Shown in pieces: positions 31,843 through 41,754 of a DNA stretch of 64,000 nt. A program made the translations under genes and the position numbers. Source of the stretch: Pyrenochaeta sp. MPI-SDFR-AT-0127 (taxonomy: Eukaryota > Ascomycota > Dothideomycetes > Pleosporales > Cucurbitariaceae); NCBI GenBank assembly GCA_020747015.1, contig JAGTJM010000019.1, forward strand, positions 1 to 64,000, given 5' to 3'. A model generated the notes under the pieces. That model did not search any database, was not told where the DNA came from, and saw nothing but the letters and a program-made list of their open reading frames with translations. Positions within the stretch are counted from its first letter, which is position 1. The number at the start of each line of letters is the position of its first letter.

Positions 31843-33812
31843 ATGGCCCCGCAAACGAAGGTTGACCGGTCATTTGGTGCTCTGACACCAGCGCTGTCCG
31901 AATGGATCATCGAGGCCGTGGATGCCATGGGTTTCGTCAAGACAACGCCGGTACAACATGCGGCTATACCAATGTTCATGAAAAACTCGGATGTTGTCGT
32001 AGAGGCCGTGACAGGCAGCGGGAAGACATTGTCGTACGTCGATTCCGCCAAATTGCCTGGCATATACTGATTGTTTTTAGGTTTCTCATACCCATTGTTG
32101 AACGTCTGCTTCGACTTGATGCGCCCATAAAAAGACATCACGTGGGCGCCATAATTATATCCCCTACAAGAGAACTGGCTACACAAATCCATACTGTACT
32201 TTGTTCGCTGCTGAAATTCCATGCTCCATCGGCAGCCCTTCTGGAACCTGAGGATGAAGATACCGACATGGAAGACGCTGATGCGCCACCAAAGCCAACC
32301 TTTCCTGCGGGGACTCTCAAAATTATACCTCAGCTCCTCCTTGGTGGCTCTGTCACGCCGGCTCAAGATCTCAGCAAATTTCTCAAAACATCCGTCAATG
32401 TCCTAATCGGTACCCCGGGACGACTACTTGAACTACTCTCCTCGCCACACGTTCACTGCTCGCAATCGTCTTTCGACGCTCTCGTACTAGATGAAGCAGA
32501 CCGTCTTCTAGATCTTGGCTTTAAAGATGACCTCCAAAAGATTTTGTCTCGTCTACCAAAACAACGGCGAACAGGGCTATTCAGCGCAAGTGTAAGCGAG
32601 GCCGTCGATCAGCTCATCCGCGTTGGTCTCCGGAATCCAGTTCGCATCGCAGTCAAGGTCAAAACAAGAGCTGCCCCAACTGAAGCGGGCGAGGAGGGCA
32701 GAATTGAAGACAAGCGCACACCAGCTAGTCTGCAATTGTCGTATCTTGTCCTACCAGCTTCACATAAGCTACCCGCTATGAAGAAAATCCTTTCATCATT
32801 ACAGCCCCAACCGCAGAAGACCATCTTCTACCTCGCAACATGTTATTCCGTCGATTACTTTCAACACGTCTTGCCAGAAGTCCTCAAGGGATACACGATT
32901 GTGCCTTTACATGGAAAGCACCCTGACAAAGTTCGGCGAAGAAATTTCATCAAATTCGTCGACAGCGTAACGCCATCTATACTTTTGACTACTGACGTTG
33001 CTGCTCGCGGCCTCGATATCCCTTCAGTTGACCTTGTTCTTCAACTAGACTCTCCTAGCGACCCAAAGACGTTCATTCACCGGTGTGGACGAGCGGGACG
33101 AGCGGGTCGTAAAGGTTTAGCCGTCACTTTCCTCACGCCAGGTCGCGAAGAGGATTACATCGAGTTCCTTCGTGTTCGCCAAACTCCAATTTCGCCCTTG
33201 ACCAACCCAGACATTTCAATATCACCAGAAGATGCGAAAGCCACCAGCAACAAGATAAGAAAGGTGGTCAAAACAGATAGAGCGCTTTTCGACAAGGCGC
33301 AGCGAGGATTTGTATCCTGGGTTCGCGCATATAGCAAACACACCGCAAGCTCCATTTTCCGGGTTGAGGACCTCGACTGGACAGAGCTAGGCAATGCTTG
33401 GGGTCTCCTCAAGCTACCCAGCATGCCGGAGCTGAAGAAGTGGGAAGGTGACCGCGGCTTAGGGGTAGAAATGGATTTCAGCACATTTGCATACAAGGAT
33501 AAAACACGCGAGCTACAGCGACAAGCAGAGCAGGCTGAGTATGAGGCAACCAAAACAGACGGCAAGAAGAGATATGTCACAGAGAATAAGAAGGAATCAG
33601 CATGGACACAACAGAAATATCAAAGAGCCACGAAGGACTTGAGGAGAGAGAAGAAGGCGGCGAGACGTGAGCATGATCGAGTGGAGAAATTGACAGAAGA
33701 AGAGAAGCTGGAAGAGGAGAGGTTGAAGGCTATGATTGCGCAGATGCGAGAGAACGTTGCGAAACAGGAGGCACAGGAGGCTGCAGATGAGTTCGAAGGC
33801 TTCAGCGATTGA
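31843..33812 (+). CDS. SPB4: DEAD-box RNA helicase Spb4, 60S ribosome biogenesis
   Basis: Nucleolar ATP-dependent RNA helicase required for late 27S pre-rRNA processing. Exons 31843-32033 and 32081-33812 (47-nt intron inside motif I) give 640 aa, the usual Spb4 size. Motifs in order are the Q-motif TTPVQHAAIPMF, I AVTGSGKT, Ia PTRELA, GG, Ib TPGR, II VLDEADRLLD, III SAS (canonical SAT), IV/V LLTTDVAARGLDIP, and VI HRCGRAGRAGRKG. An acidic insertion (EPEDEDTDMEDADAPP) interrupts the N-lobe. After the helicase core comes the Spb4-type segment KAQRGFVSWVRAYSKHTASSIFRVEDLDW, then a Lys/Glu-rich tail. Assignment to Spb4/DDX55 rests on that C-terminal region. Confidence 0.95.
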
Positions 33813-34494
33813 GTTGTCTACGACACACTTAAGAGCTAGATTCATATGTTGAAAGATAACTACCACCTCGAACCAATTCCCCAGAGGAACTTTTCAAGCA
33901 TACTACGATATTCTACCAAATTCAGAGCGTAGATTGTACCCACACCAACCTTTCCCGCATCCCGCTGTTCTATCCCGTCTTTCTTTCCTGTCTACACAAG
34001 GGCAAGGGAGAGGAAGGGATACAACGAGTGGAGAACCTATGGCCTTTCTAGAAGTGGTCACTGAGAGCTGTTGGCCACCTAGATGGAAAGACAGTTTTCT
34101 GTGCTGCTTAGCACTGTTAACACTATTGATGTTGTCAGATTACATGCTTGAAGCATTGTGTTTGGTATTGATGGGTGATGGGATGATAGAGAATTGGTTA
34201 AAGGTGGACATCAGAATATCAGGACTTCAAAATATCACAATGTACATAAAAGTTTATCACAGGTGTCGATGACAACGCACGGCGCAGAGTGGAGCGGGAT
34301 TAGCAAGTCCCACCAAGCCTGCGAATACTGCAAGAGAGGCTAACTATCTATTCAATCGGTCTCAGACTATGAAGCTGAAGTGATGTAGTCTCCTAGACAC
34401 TACCTGACACCAACTTCGCTTACTCGACGATGATCGTGCAGAGTTGTTGGTGATGGAAAGCATCTCCCATGCTGTACGCGGGACTCTAATCAAT
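33813..34494. other. Convergent intergenic region
   Basis: About 680 bp between converging genes. Frames such as 33934-34272 are without motif. No RNA gene is recognised. Confidence 0.45.
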
Positions 34495-35449
34495 CTAAGG
34501 AGTCTCACTACTCATATCGCCATTTCCTCCTTTCTTCTTCTGCACCTTGAGTGCTTTCCTCCTCTCCTTCCCCTTCGCCTTTGCGCTCTTCCGCTTCGTC
34601 AATTTGGCCGGAATAATACCCGCGCGCTCGTAAATGATGGTGATAGCGTCGATGACATCTTGTTTCTGGACAGTGGACGACGTGTCGTTGCCCTCGCTCT
34701 CCTTGAGCCGCATGTTGACAGCTTCCTGTAGAAAGCCGCGGACCAGGTGGGACTGGCCTTGTGTGAAACTACCCAGAACTGCTATCACGGCGAGGACGTG
34801 TGGGTTCCAGAACTTTCCCGCGACTTTGATTTTCGCTGGTGATAGAGAAGCGGGGAGGAAGTGCTCGATAGTTGTACGCCAGCGCTGCTCAATCAGTGCC
34901 TCACAGTCGCTAGGTGAGGATTGAGTGTCCAAGTCTCCAGATGTGTGCGTTTGGAGGACATTCAAATCGTTGTGTACGGATTGCCACGGCCGAGTGATAC
35001 GCAGTGTGTTCCGCATTGTCGGCTTCTGCACCGCAAGGCTCTGAATATGATCGCACTTTTCACGCTCAGTCAGATCCTAGGAATTGTTAATATCCCACTA
35101 CCGAAGCATCACAGCATTCATGAGTGCTCGCCTCCCAATCTTGCCCGAAGCCCTCGACGTCAGCGTCGACATGATCACCTTCCTCACCGTCGTAGAGCGC
35201 AAACCCTGCCGGAGCGTCAGGCAGCATGTGCTCTAGCTCTTTTGCAGCTACTAACACACGCTGATCTTCCTGAAGTGACTGTGCATTGGAGATGGGTTTC
35301 GCATCTACGGTGTACAGAGCCGCATAGCTGATGTCGAACCGCAGTCGAACGCCTTGGAGAACTTGGTCGTGCGTTTGAAATGGCGAGATGATGAAGTTAT
35401 CCACTGTCTGGCCAGTTGAGGGACAGTGTATTTGCACAGTTTTCGTCAT
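34495..35449 (-). CDS. Hypothetical protein with possible ubiquitin-like N-terminus
   Basis: Two exons, 35449-35132 and 35076-34495, give 299 aa. The N-terminal 85 residues (MTKTVQIHCPSTGQTVDNFII ... DQRVLVAAKELEHM) alternate beta-like and helical stretches in the order of a ubiquitin or beta-grasp fold; this is a structural guess. An acidic linker follows. The C-terminal half begins DLTEREKCDHIQSL and includes a helical block (FWNPHVLAVIAVLGSFTQGQSHLVRGFLQEAVNM). It ends in a strongly basic Lys-rich tail that looks like a nuclear or nucleolar signal. The intron needs a GC donor (GCGAGC at 35131) and an AG acceptor at 35077. Family not recognised. Confidence 0.7.
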
Positions 35450-35962
35450 AGCGGGGCCAATCAAGGTATGGTCTTTTTGCTGTTTGTCTGTCGTTGAGGA
35501 GGGCAGTATGGGGGAAAGAGAGATTTTCGTTCTGTTGAAGAAAGAAGAGAGAGTAGAGGTTCAACAAGTTTATTTTGTGCTGCTGTCACAGGGTGTGCGT
35601 GACTTTCACTCATAAATGTTTGTTGAGGTTTGCGTTGGCGCGGTGAATGGAGGTGAAGAGACTTGTTGGGCGATGGTGCACATGAAAGAAGACAAACTGT
35701 GTGCTTTGGTAGACCTGAGAAGCGGCGTAGTTGCAATATACTCTAGTGTGTTAAGTCTGGAGGGTTAGCATGTGCAGCGTGTCCCCTTTTCGTAGGTGTT
35801 TGTCTGTCATTACAGTTCTCTTAGACGCCAACGGGTCACAACATATCAAACCAGGTTCGTTTTAGTATTGGCAAAATATCGAAGTTGCATAGTTTGGCGG
35901 GCATGAGGACGAGCCCTCTACTAGATAGCAACCTCGCTTACACCAACATGTGCATCATTCTC
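35450..35962. other. Intergenic region
   Basis: About 510 bp with the upstream region of the preceding gene and 3' flank of the DUF1349 gene. No supported frame or RNA. Confidence 0.45.
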
Positions 35963-36616
35963 CTACTCTTTCTTGCTAGCGTCCAACACTTCGATCTCAA
36001 CTCCCTCCTTGAATTCCGCCTCTAACAATTCATCCCCTCCGTCTTTTGTAGGACGGCATACATATCCTCCAATTCCCACACTCCAGCCCTCCTCATCTGC
36101 AAACACCCAGTTCACTTCTCTCAAAGGTCGTCTCTCGATCTCCTTGCCCTCACTATCTCGCACAATCCAGTAGATCCACAGACTTTTGCCAAGTGCATCT
36201 CTCTCTCGGCGCGCTTCAATGGTAACACCAGGCCGTGTGGCGTTGTCGGTGAACTCAGGCATCGGCGCCAAAGACCAATCGGCCCAGGCATCACATCCAA
36301 CGGTGGCCACGTACGGTTTGCCGTAGTAGAACTCGATCCCGGTTTTGATCCATTTTGTCTGATTGTCTGGAACACCGGGCTTGGTGACATGGAGAAGAAG
36401 GCCTGCTTGGTCATATTGCCGAAGCTGATTTGCTGGTGGCAGAGCAAATGTCAATTTAGCTCTTTGAAACTCCTTGAGATTGTATGTGGCCAGCTGAGAC
36501 GGGTGGGTGGAAGCATTGAAGGCATTGTGTGACGGGGCCTTTCGCCAAATGTCAGTCCCTGGTGGAGCGGTGAGGTTGAAGGGCTCGATGGTTGTGGTGG
36601 TTGTTGCGTTGCTCAT
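35963..36616 (-). CDS. DUF1349-family protein
   Basis: A 217-aa single exon starting MSNATTTTTIEPFNLTAPPGTDIWRKAP. The frame extends 5' through a hydrophobic stretch (MFLTQYLRLSSLLSLLLTLTQIVN), but the family normally starts near the later Met, so 36616 is chosen. The DxWRKPP-type opening, the beta-rich middle (DQAGLLLHVTKPG, WIKTGIEFYYGKPYVATVG) and WADWSLAPMP match DUF1349, a concanavalin-like fold that includes yeast Ree1, an enolase regulator. If the upstream Met were used the product would carry a signal anchor; the choice matters for location. Enzymatic activity is not predicted. Confidence 0.82.
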   Translation of the reverse strand: MSNATTTTTIEPFNLTAPPGTDIWRKAPSHNAFNASTHPSQLATYNLKEFQRAKLTFALPPANQLRQYDQAGLLLHVTKPGVPDNQTKWIKTGIEFYYGKPYVATVGCDAWADWSLAPMPEFTDNATRPGVTIEARRERDALGKSLWIYWIVRDSEGKEIERRPLREVNWVFADEEGWSVGIGGYVCRPTKDGGDELLEAEFKEGVEIEVLDASKKE

Positions 36617-37397
36617 GTTCACTATTTGCGTAAGTGTGAGGAGTAGTGAGAGAAGAGACGAAAGCCTTAGATATTGGGTAAGAAACATTGAGCAGAGAAT
36701 GGAGTTGTATTTATATGGACTCAAGAGCACGTGGGATACGAGATGGCTTTGAAACAACGTGAGGATTGGTAAGGAAGTAAAGGTACCAACCAGCTCAGGA
36801 ATAGCCTACCCACAAGGCTTGATCGTCTTCTTATAGGATTGTGACTCACGGCACTTCGGACGGCTTCTCCGATACCTTTACGTTCCTAGTATGCAGTGAT
36901 GCTATGATAGGAAGAGGGAAAGCGGGGTGCAGTTCTTGGCTAGGACGTACGAGATAGGTTGCTGTAGAGGTGAGGGATGCTGCAGGTATGACGTGCTAGT
37001 GAAGTTGTACCGCCAGGTGGTATTCTGTAATGATATACCTGGCAAAGCACATGGTGCTGGTAGGCGTAGATGTGGAGGTGCATTGAACTGCGCTTGCCGG
37101 ATCGGGCGGTAGAATGCGAGGTCGTCTTGGCATGAACGACTTCCAACAGCAACCATTTTGTGGTTCTAGTGCAATGTCTGGAATTTCAATGACGACCTAT
37201 ATTCAGTCGCGCTGACACTTGCAAGCTGGCATTCCCTCACTCGCATCATGATTGCACCGAGAATGCAGTCAATGACTTTCAAAGCACGTGTTCAGTATTT
37301 GAGTCCACGAGGACGATTGAAATGAAAGATAAAACAAAACTTGTGTTGTACAAGTACGTCGATTCGCAGGTATATACAGTTTGCTCTTTCCAGCCTT
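36617..37397. other. Intergenic region
   Basis: About 780 bp containing the DUF1349 gene promoter and complex I subunit 3' flank. A possible upstream extension of the DUF1349 frame occupies 36617-36688. Otherwise no feature. Confidence 0.45.
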
Positions 37398-38425
37398 CTA
37401 TTTCTTTTGCTCACCCTCTTTTGGTGGCTCTGGCTTGGGTGTTGGGAGTTTGAACTGTAATGTGGTTAGCGGACTTAAGAAAATGAGCCTGCGACAGCGA
37501 CCAGTAACTCACATTCTCTGGCTTGAGATCGTCTCCCGGGCCAACCTGCTCCCATGCTGCTGATCCACCACGGAAGTTCCTGAATGCCTGCGTCATCTCT
37601 AGGGGTTCTACGACGATCCGCTTCTTCTCCTCATCGTATCGAATCTCGGTGTATCCGGTCATGGGGAAGTCCTTTCGAAGCGGGTGACCATCAAAACCAT
37701 AATCAGTCATGATTCGCCTCAAATCCGGATGTCCAACGAAGAAGACGCCGAATAGGTCGTAGACTTCTCGTTCGTACCAGTTGGCTCCGTCGTATAGATC
37801 GCACAAGCTGGGAACTGGAGTTGCCTCATCCGCATATGTCTTGACGCGCAAGCGCGAGTTGTGCCGGATACTGAGCATATTGTAGACAACCTCGAAGCGC
37901 TGGTCCTTGGTGGGATAGTCGACAGCTGTGATGTCGGAGATCTGAGTAAACTCGGCTGCAGTGTGGTTCTTGAGAAAGGTGAAAGTTGGGATAACGCCCG
38001 CAGGAGGGATGTAAATGGTCAATTCATCTTTCCAGACAGAGAATCTAAAATCTTATCAGAACCAGCCCAAGACACTCTTTCAGATAACGCACTGTTGGAC
38101 GTATTTGGGCAGACATGACATGAGATACTGCCCGTATTTGTGCAGTGCCTCGCCTTTCTCTTTATACTTGTCTGCTGGGTTGACGATGGCGGCTTTGAGT
38201 TGGCCTGTGGGGTCGCGAGGGGCAAACTGCGCAGAAGGTCAGACGGATAGCTCCTCCAGAGGTTTATTTTCTACGCACTCGCATATTCGGAGTCGCTGAG
38301 CTCGATCCTGCTACATCCTTCGCGCGCAGAGTGGTCGAGGTGAAGGCGCGCACTGTAGCGCGGGAGCAGCTCGATGCGCGGGCGGCGGCGCCCAATGGCC
38401 GGCCTACAGCTAGCCGCATAGCCAT
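37398..38425 (-). CDS. nuo-30.4: NADH:ubiquinone oxidoreductase 30-kDa subunit (NDUFS3)
   Basis: Peripheral-arm subunit of mitochondrial complex I. Four exons, 38425-38279, 38226-38093, 38044-37513 and 37454-37398, give 289 aa, matching the Neurospora 30.4-kDa subunit in size. Exon 1 encodes an Arg/Ala/Ser-rich mitochondrial presequence (MAMRLAVGRPLGAAARASS). Joined reading gives MRFAPRDPTGQLKAAIVNPADKY, KYVQQFSVWKDELTIYIPPAG and the family signature NWYEREVYDLFGVFFVGHP with LRRIMTDYGFDGHPLRKDFP. The last small exon adds FKLPTPKPEPPKEGEQKK. All junctions use GT-AG and keep frame. It is divergent with NOT4 over 362 bp. Confidence 0.96.
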
Positions 38426-38787
38426 TGTGTGCGTATCGAATGTGGTGAAGCTACGCGGTGCAGCAGATTGTAGAGGCGGCCGTGGGTGAGGATATCGACG
38501 ACGTGAAGTTCGCAGCTCCCACGGTCTGTCTGCTTATGTAACTAGCGTTGGGACGGATCCTTGCTGTCCCATTGCGCAGATGCAGCCTCTGAACCCCCAT
38601 CACCACCAGTGCATCCCTTTCCTACTTGCGACTACACGGCTGGCGTTTGTTTGTGCTTGCTACCTTTTCCTTGCCGTCTCTAGCCAACAGCCCTGCTTCG
38701 ATCCCAACCAACCCGATACCTCCCCCACCGCCCTTCTCGTTCGAGCGCCACCGTCACGCTTGACAGGTCACAGACGCAGCCTTCAAC
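38426..38787. promoter_or_regulatory. Shared promoter, complex I 30-kDa and NOT4
   Basis: A 362-bp spacer between start codons of two divergent genes. It must hold both promoters. I see no TATA box, consistent with housekeeping promoters; the half next to NOT4 is CT-rich. Confidence 0.5.
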
Positions 38788-41488
38788 ATGTCCCGGCTAC
38801 AGCAAGACCAGTTCGTCGACGACGAGGAAGAAGAGTGCTGTCCGCTATGTGTCGAGGAGTTCGACTTGTCCGATAGGAACTTTCGCCCGTGCCCCTGCGG
38901 CTATCAAGTACGCTGGCCCCAAAAAATCGGTGAAACCAGCTCGAGTCGCCCTGCTAACCCAAACACCAGATATGTCAGTTCTGCTTCAACAACATCAAGA
39001 CCACCATGAATGGGCTGTGTCCGGCGTGTCGCCGCCCATACGACGAAGCGACAATAGAGTGGAAGACCATCTCTCCCGAAGAGTGGGTTTCTTGCACCTT
39101 CCTTTCCTGAACCTTTCTAACAACGGCACAGGATGGCCAAGCACAAGCAGCAGATCGCACAAAAAGCCAAAAAGAATGCGCAGATACGACACAAAGAGGC
39201 ACAGAAAGCCGAAGCCGACTCGCTAAGCCGCAAACATCTTGCCGGTCTGCGTGTCGTCCAGAAGAATCTCGTCTACGTAACCGGCCTTACGCCGACCATT
39301 CGGGAAGATCGTCTACTCGATACCCTTCGCGGCGACGACTATTTTGGACAATACGGCAAGATCATCAAGATCGTCGTGAGCAAAGCTAGAGAGAATGCCC
39401 AACATCAGCAGTCGGTCGGTGTATATGTTACATTCGCCCGCAAGAACGATGCCGAGGCCTGTATCAAAGCTGTTGATGGCTCACAGAACGGCGACAGGAC
39501 TTTGAGGTACGTGAACATACTCGAGCCCCTCTTCTTGTCAGTACACTCACACACTTTGCAGAGCCCAGTATGGAACCACAAAATATTGCTCAGCGTACCT
39601 ACGTGGCGAGCAATGTAACAACCGTAACTGCATGTTCTTACATGAACCCGGCGAGGACGACGACAGCTTTACGCGCCAAGACCTTTCGATGATGAATTCG
39701 ATCCAGACGCAACAGCCCGCCCAATCGTCCACATCTCGCGCTGCACCCCCCGCTCATCAAGGCCCACCTATCGCTGCTGCTGCGACGCCGATGAGTCGGC
39801 AAGACAGTGACGACACTTCGAGTTCGACACAAGATGCACCTGGCCTACCAGCAACTGCGAACTGGGGTAGCAGAGCAGCTTTGGAGCGTCGTGCAAGCCG
39901 TTCTACTATCGCTTCGAATCCTAGCCCGATGGTCACCAACGCTGTTCTCACACAAGCGTCAAAGGTACCCAAAGTAGAAGAGCCGTTGAAGAAGAAAGGC
40001 AAAGAGAAGGAGAAGGAAAAAGAGAAGGAGAAGGAGAAGGAAAAGGAGAAAGAGAAAGATAAGGAGAAAGAGAAAGACAAAGAGAAAGAAAAGGAAAAGG
40101 AAAAGGAAAAGGAGAAAGAGAAGGACAAGTCTGCACAAACTTCTAAATCTGCGACTCCACAGCCCGTTCCACCCCCAGTTGCACATCCGGTCAAACCACG
40201 CGACAACGGTTTGAAGGATCTACTCAAGGTCATCTGCTCGCCCGACTTCAAGTTCGTTTTCTCTAGTGCTGTCCTTTCAGAAGATGACTTCAAGGCTATC
40301 GCTGAGTTCCCTCAGTTGCTGGATCCTAACGGTGGCGCGAAGCGTCGTGCCATGAGGGAAAAGGAACAGGAACTTGCACTCCAGCGGGAAGCAGAGGTTG
40401 AAACCAAGGTGACCCCACAGTCAGCTCCAGTTGTGGAGCGTGAAGAGACCGAGGCAACCGTTGGAGGTAGTTTACAGCTTGGTGGAGAACCAGAAGAGGG
40501 GCACGAACCATCCGCGAGCCACGCAAACCAACACACCATCGCACCACCCGGCCAACAAGCCTTCGGAGGTAACTTATTTGGGCAGAATGCATCGTTAGCA
40601 GAAGACTTTAGCAGTCTCGGGCTGAGCAACCGAGGCTTGACTCCACAGCAGCAGCAACAGCTTCTACTGTCAAACTTCAAGTCGGGCACTCAATCCTCCG
40701 GACTCCTGTCCAACATGCAGAACGCCCAATCCCAACAACATGGTCTAAGCGGAAACGTTCAAGGCCATACGCGTCATACTTCTCGCTTCAGCTTTGCCAA
40801 CGACAGCGCGTCCGCTTCTGCGAACGTCCAACCTGTTGCAAATCAGAAGCTGATGAGTCAACAGAATTCCATGATGCCGAAAAACGCCAACCAATTCAAC
40901 CAGATGTCTCAGCATCAGGCTTTGGGCGGCCAATTCTTCGCCAATGTTCAAGGACCACCTCCTGGCCTGAAGCCCACTGGTACGCCACCTGTTAGTGGGA
41001 CTGGCATGTTTGGCCAAGGTCACGGATTCGCTGCCAGCGGGTTGGGCTACGGCGCGAACGCAGCTGGAAGGAACAATAATGATGCAATGTATCAGGACTT
41101 GCTCCGAAGCAGGAATATGGATGGTGGCGGCGGTAGGGTAGCGGATGCTGGAAAGCGTGAGTCAATGTTCCCTTCTTTTCTCAACCAACACCCCACGACA
41201 TCCACGCCTGCCCCTGCCCCTGGCCTTCTAAGCTTCCCTTATGGACCCTCGCCTGGTGCCTACCAGGAATCTGGTTCGCAGAAGTCTAAGAAAAAGGGAA
41301 AGAAACACAGACACGCCAACACCTCCTCTTCTGGAGGCGGTGGCCTAGCTGATGTCCAGGACCCGAGTATCTTGCAGGCGAGGATGCATCAAGGGGGCAT
41401 GGCCGGACAGGGGCTGTATGGCCAAGGCCAAAGTGGTTTCTCATCACTTTACTCGAACAACAACTACGGCGGCAGCGGACGATGGTAG
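38788..41488 (+). CDS. NOT4: CCR4-NOT E3 ubiquitin ligase Not4
   Basis: RING E3 of the CCR4-NOT complex, acting in mRNA decay and co-translational quality control. Exons 38788-38907, 38970-39082, 39132-39506 and 39562-41488 give 844 aa. The C4C4 RING is split by intron 1: CCPLCVEEFDLSDRNF, PCPCGYQ|ICQFCFNNI, CPACRRPY. A coiled linker (MAKHKQQIAQKAKKNAQIR) leads to the RRM (KNLVYVTGLTPTIREDRLL ... VGVYVTFARKNDAEACI). A CCCH zinc finger follows with C-x8-C-x4-C-x3-H (YCSAYLRGEQCNNRNCMFLHE). The rest is disordered and Gln/Gly/Ser-rich. It includes a 43-residue alternating Lys/Glu tract (about 350-392). Domain order RING-linker-RRM-CCCH is unique to Not4. Whether the C-terminus ends at 41488 is discussed in the findings. 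Confidence 0.94.
40001..40129 (+). repeat. Purine-rich (AARGAR)n tract encoding Lys-Glu repeat
   Basis: 129 bp made only of AAA/AAG, GAA/GAG and a few GAT/GAC codons within NOT4. It encodes alternating Lys and Glu (Asp) for 43 residues. Codon third positions vary, so it is not a pure microsatellite. Its length is a multiple of three and the frame is kept. Confidence 0.9.
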
Positions 41489-41754
41489 CCACTTTCTTTC
41501 TTTCACATATTTGTCGGCCTTTATAGCCAGACGCATTGTCTTAGTATTTCTTTTTTGAACGATGGCTGCATGGCGTTTGGTTTTCACAGCGAATGCATCG
41601 GCAAAAAATTGGTGCTGCGACACTGAGATGCCTGGCGTTATGAATGGGTTGGTCGTCGTCACATTTTATTGGCCTTGGCATTCTTCGAGCACTTCAATTC
41701 CTTCACTTCCTTCATGTTTTTCTTATCCTTGGGTGGATCTTACTATCTTACTAG

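Noticed and set aside
36617..36688. Hydrophobic N-terminal extension of the DUF1349 protein
   Set aside because: In frame and could act as a signal anchor, but the family usually begins at the later Met. Not used as the primary model.
39757..40293. 178-aa minus-strand frame opposite NOT4
   Set aside because: It is the antisense reading of the Lys/Glu tract (Phe/Ser-Leu repeats), a shadow of the coding strand.
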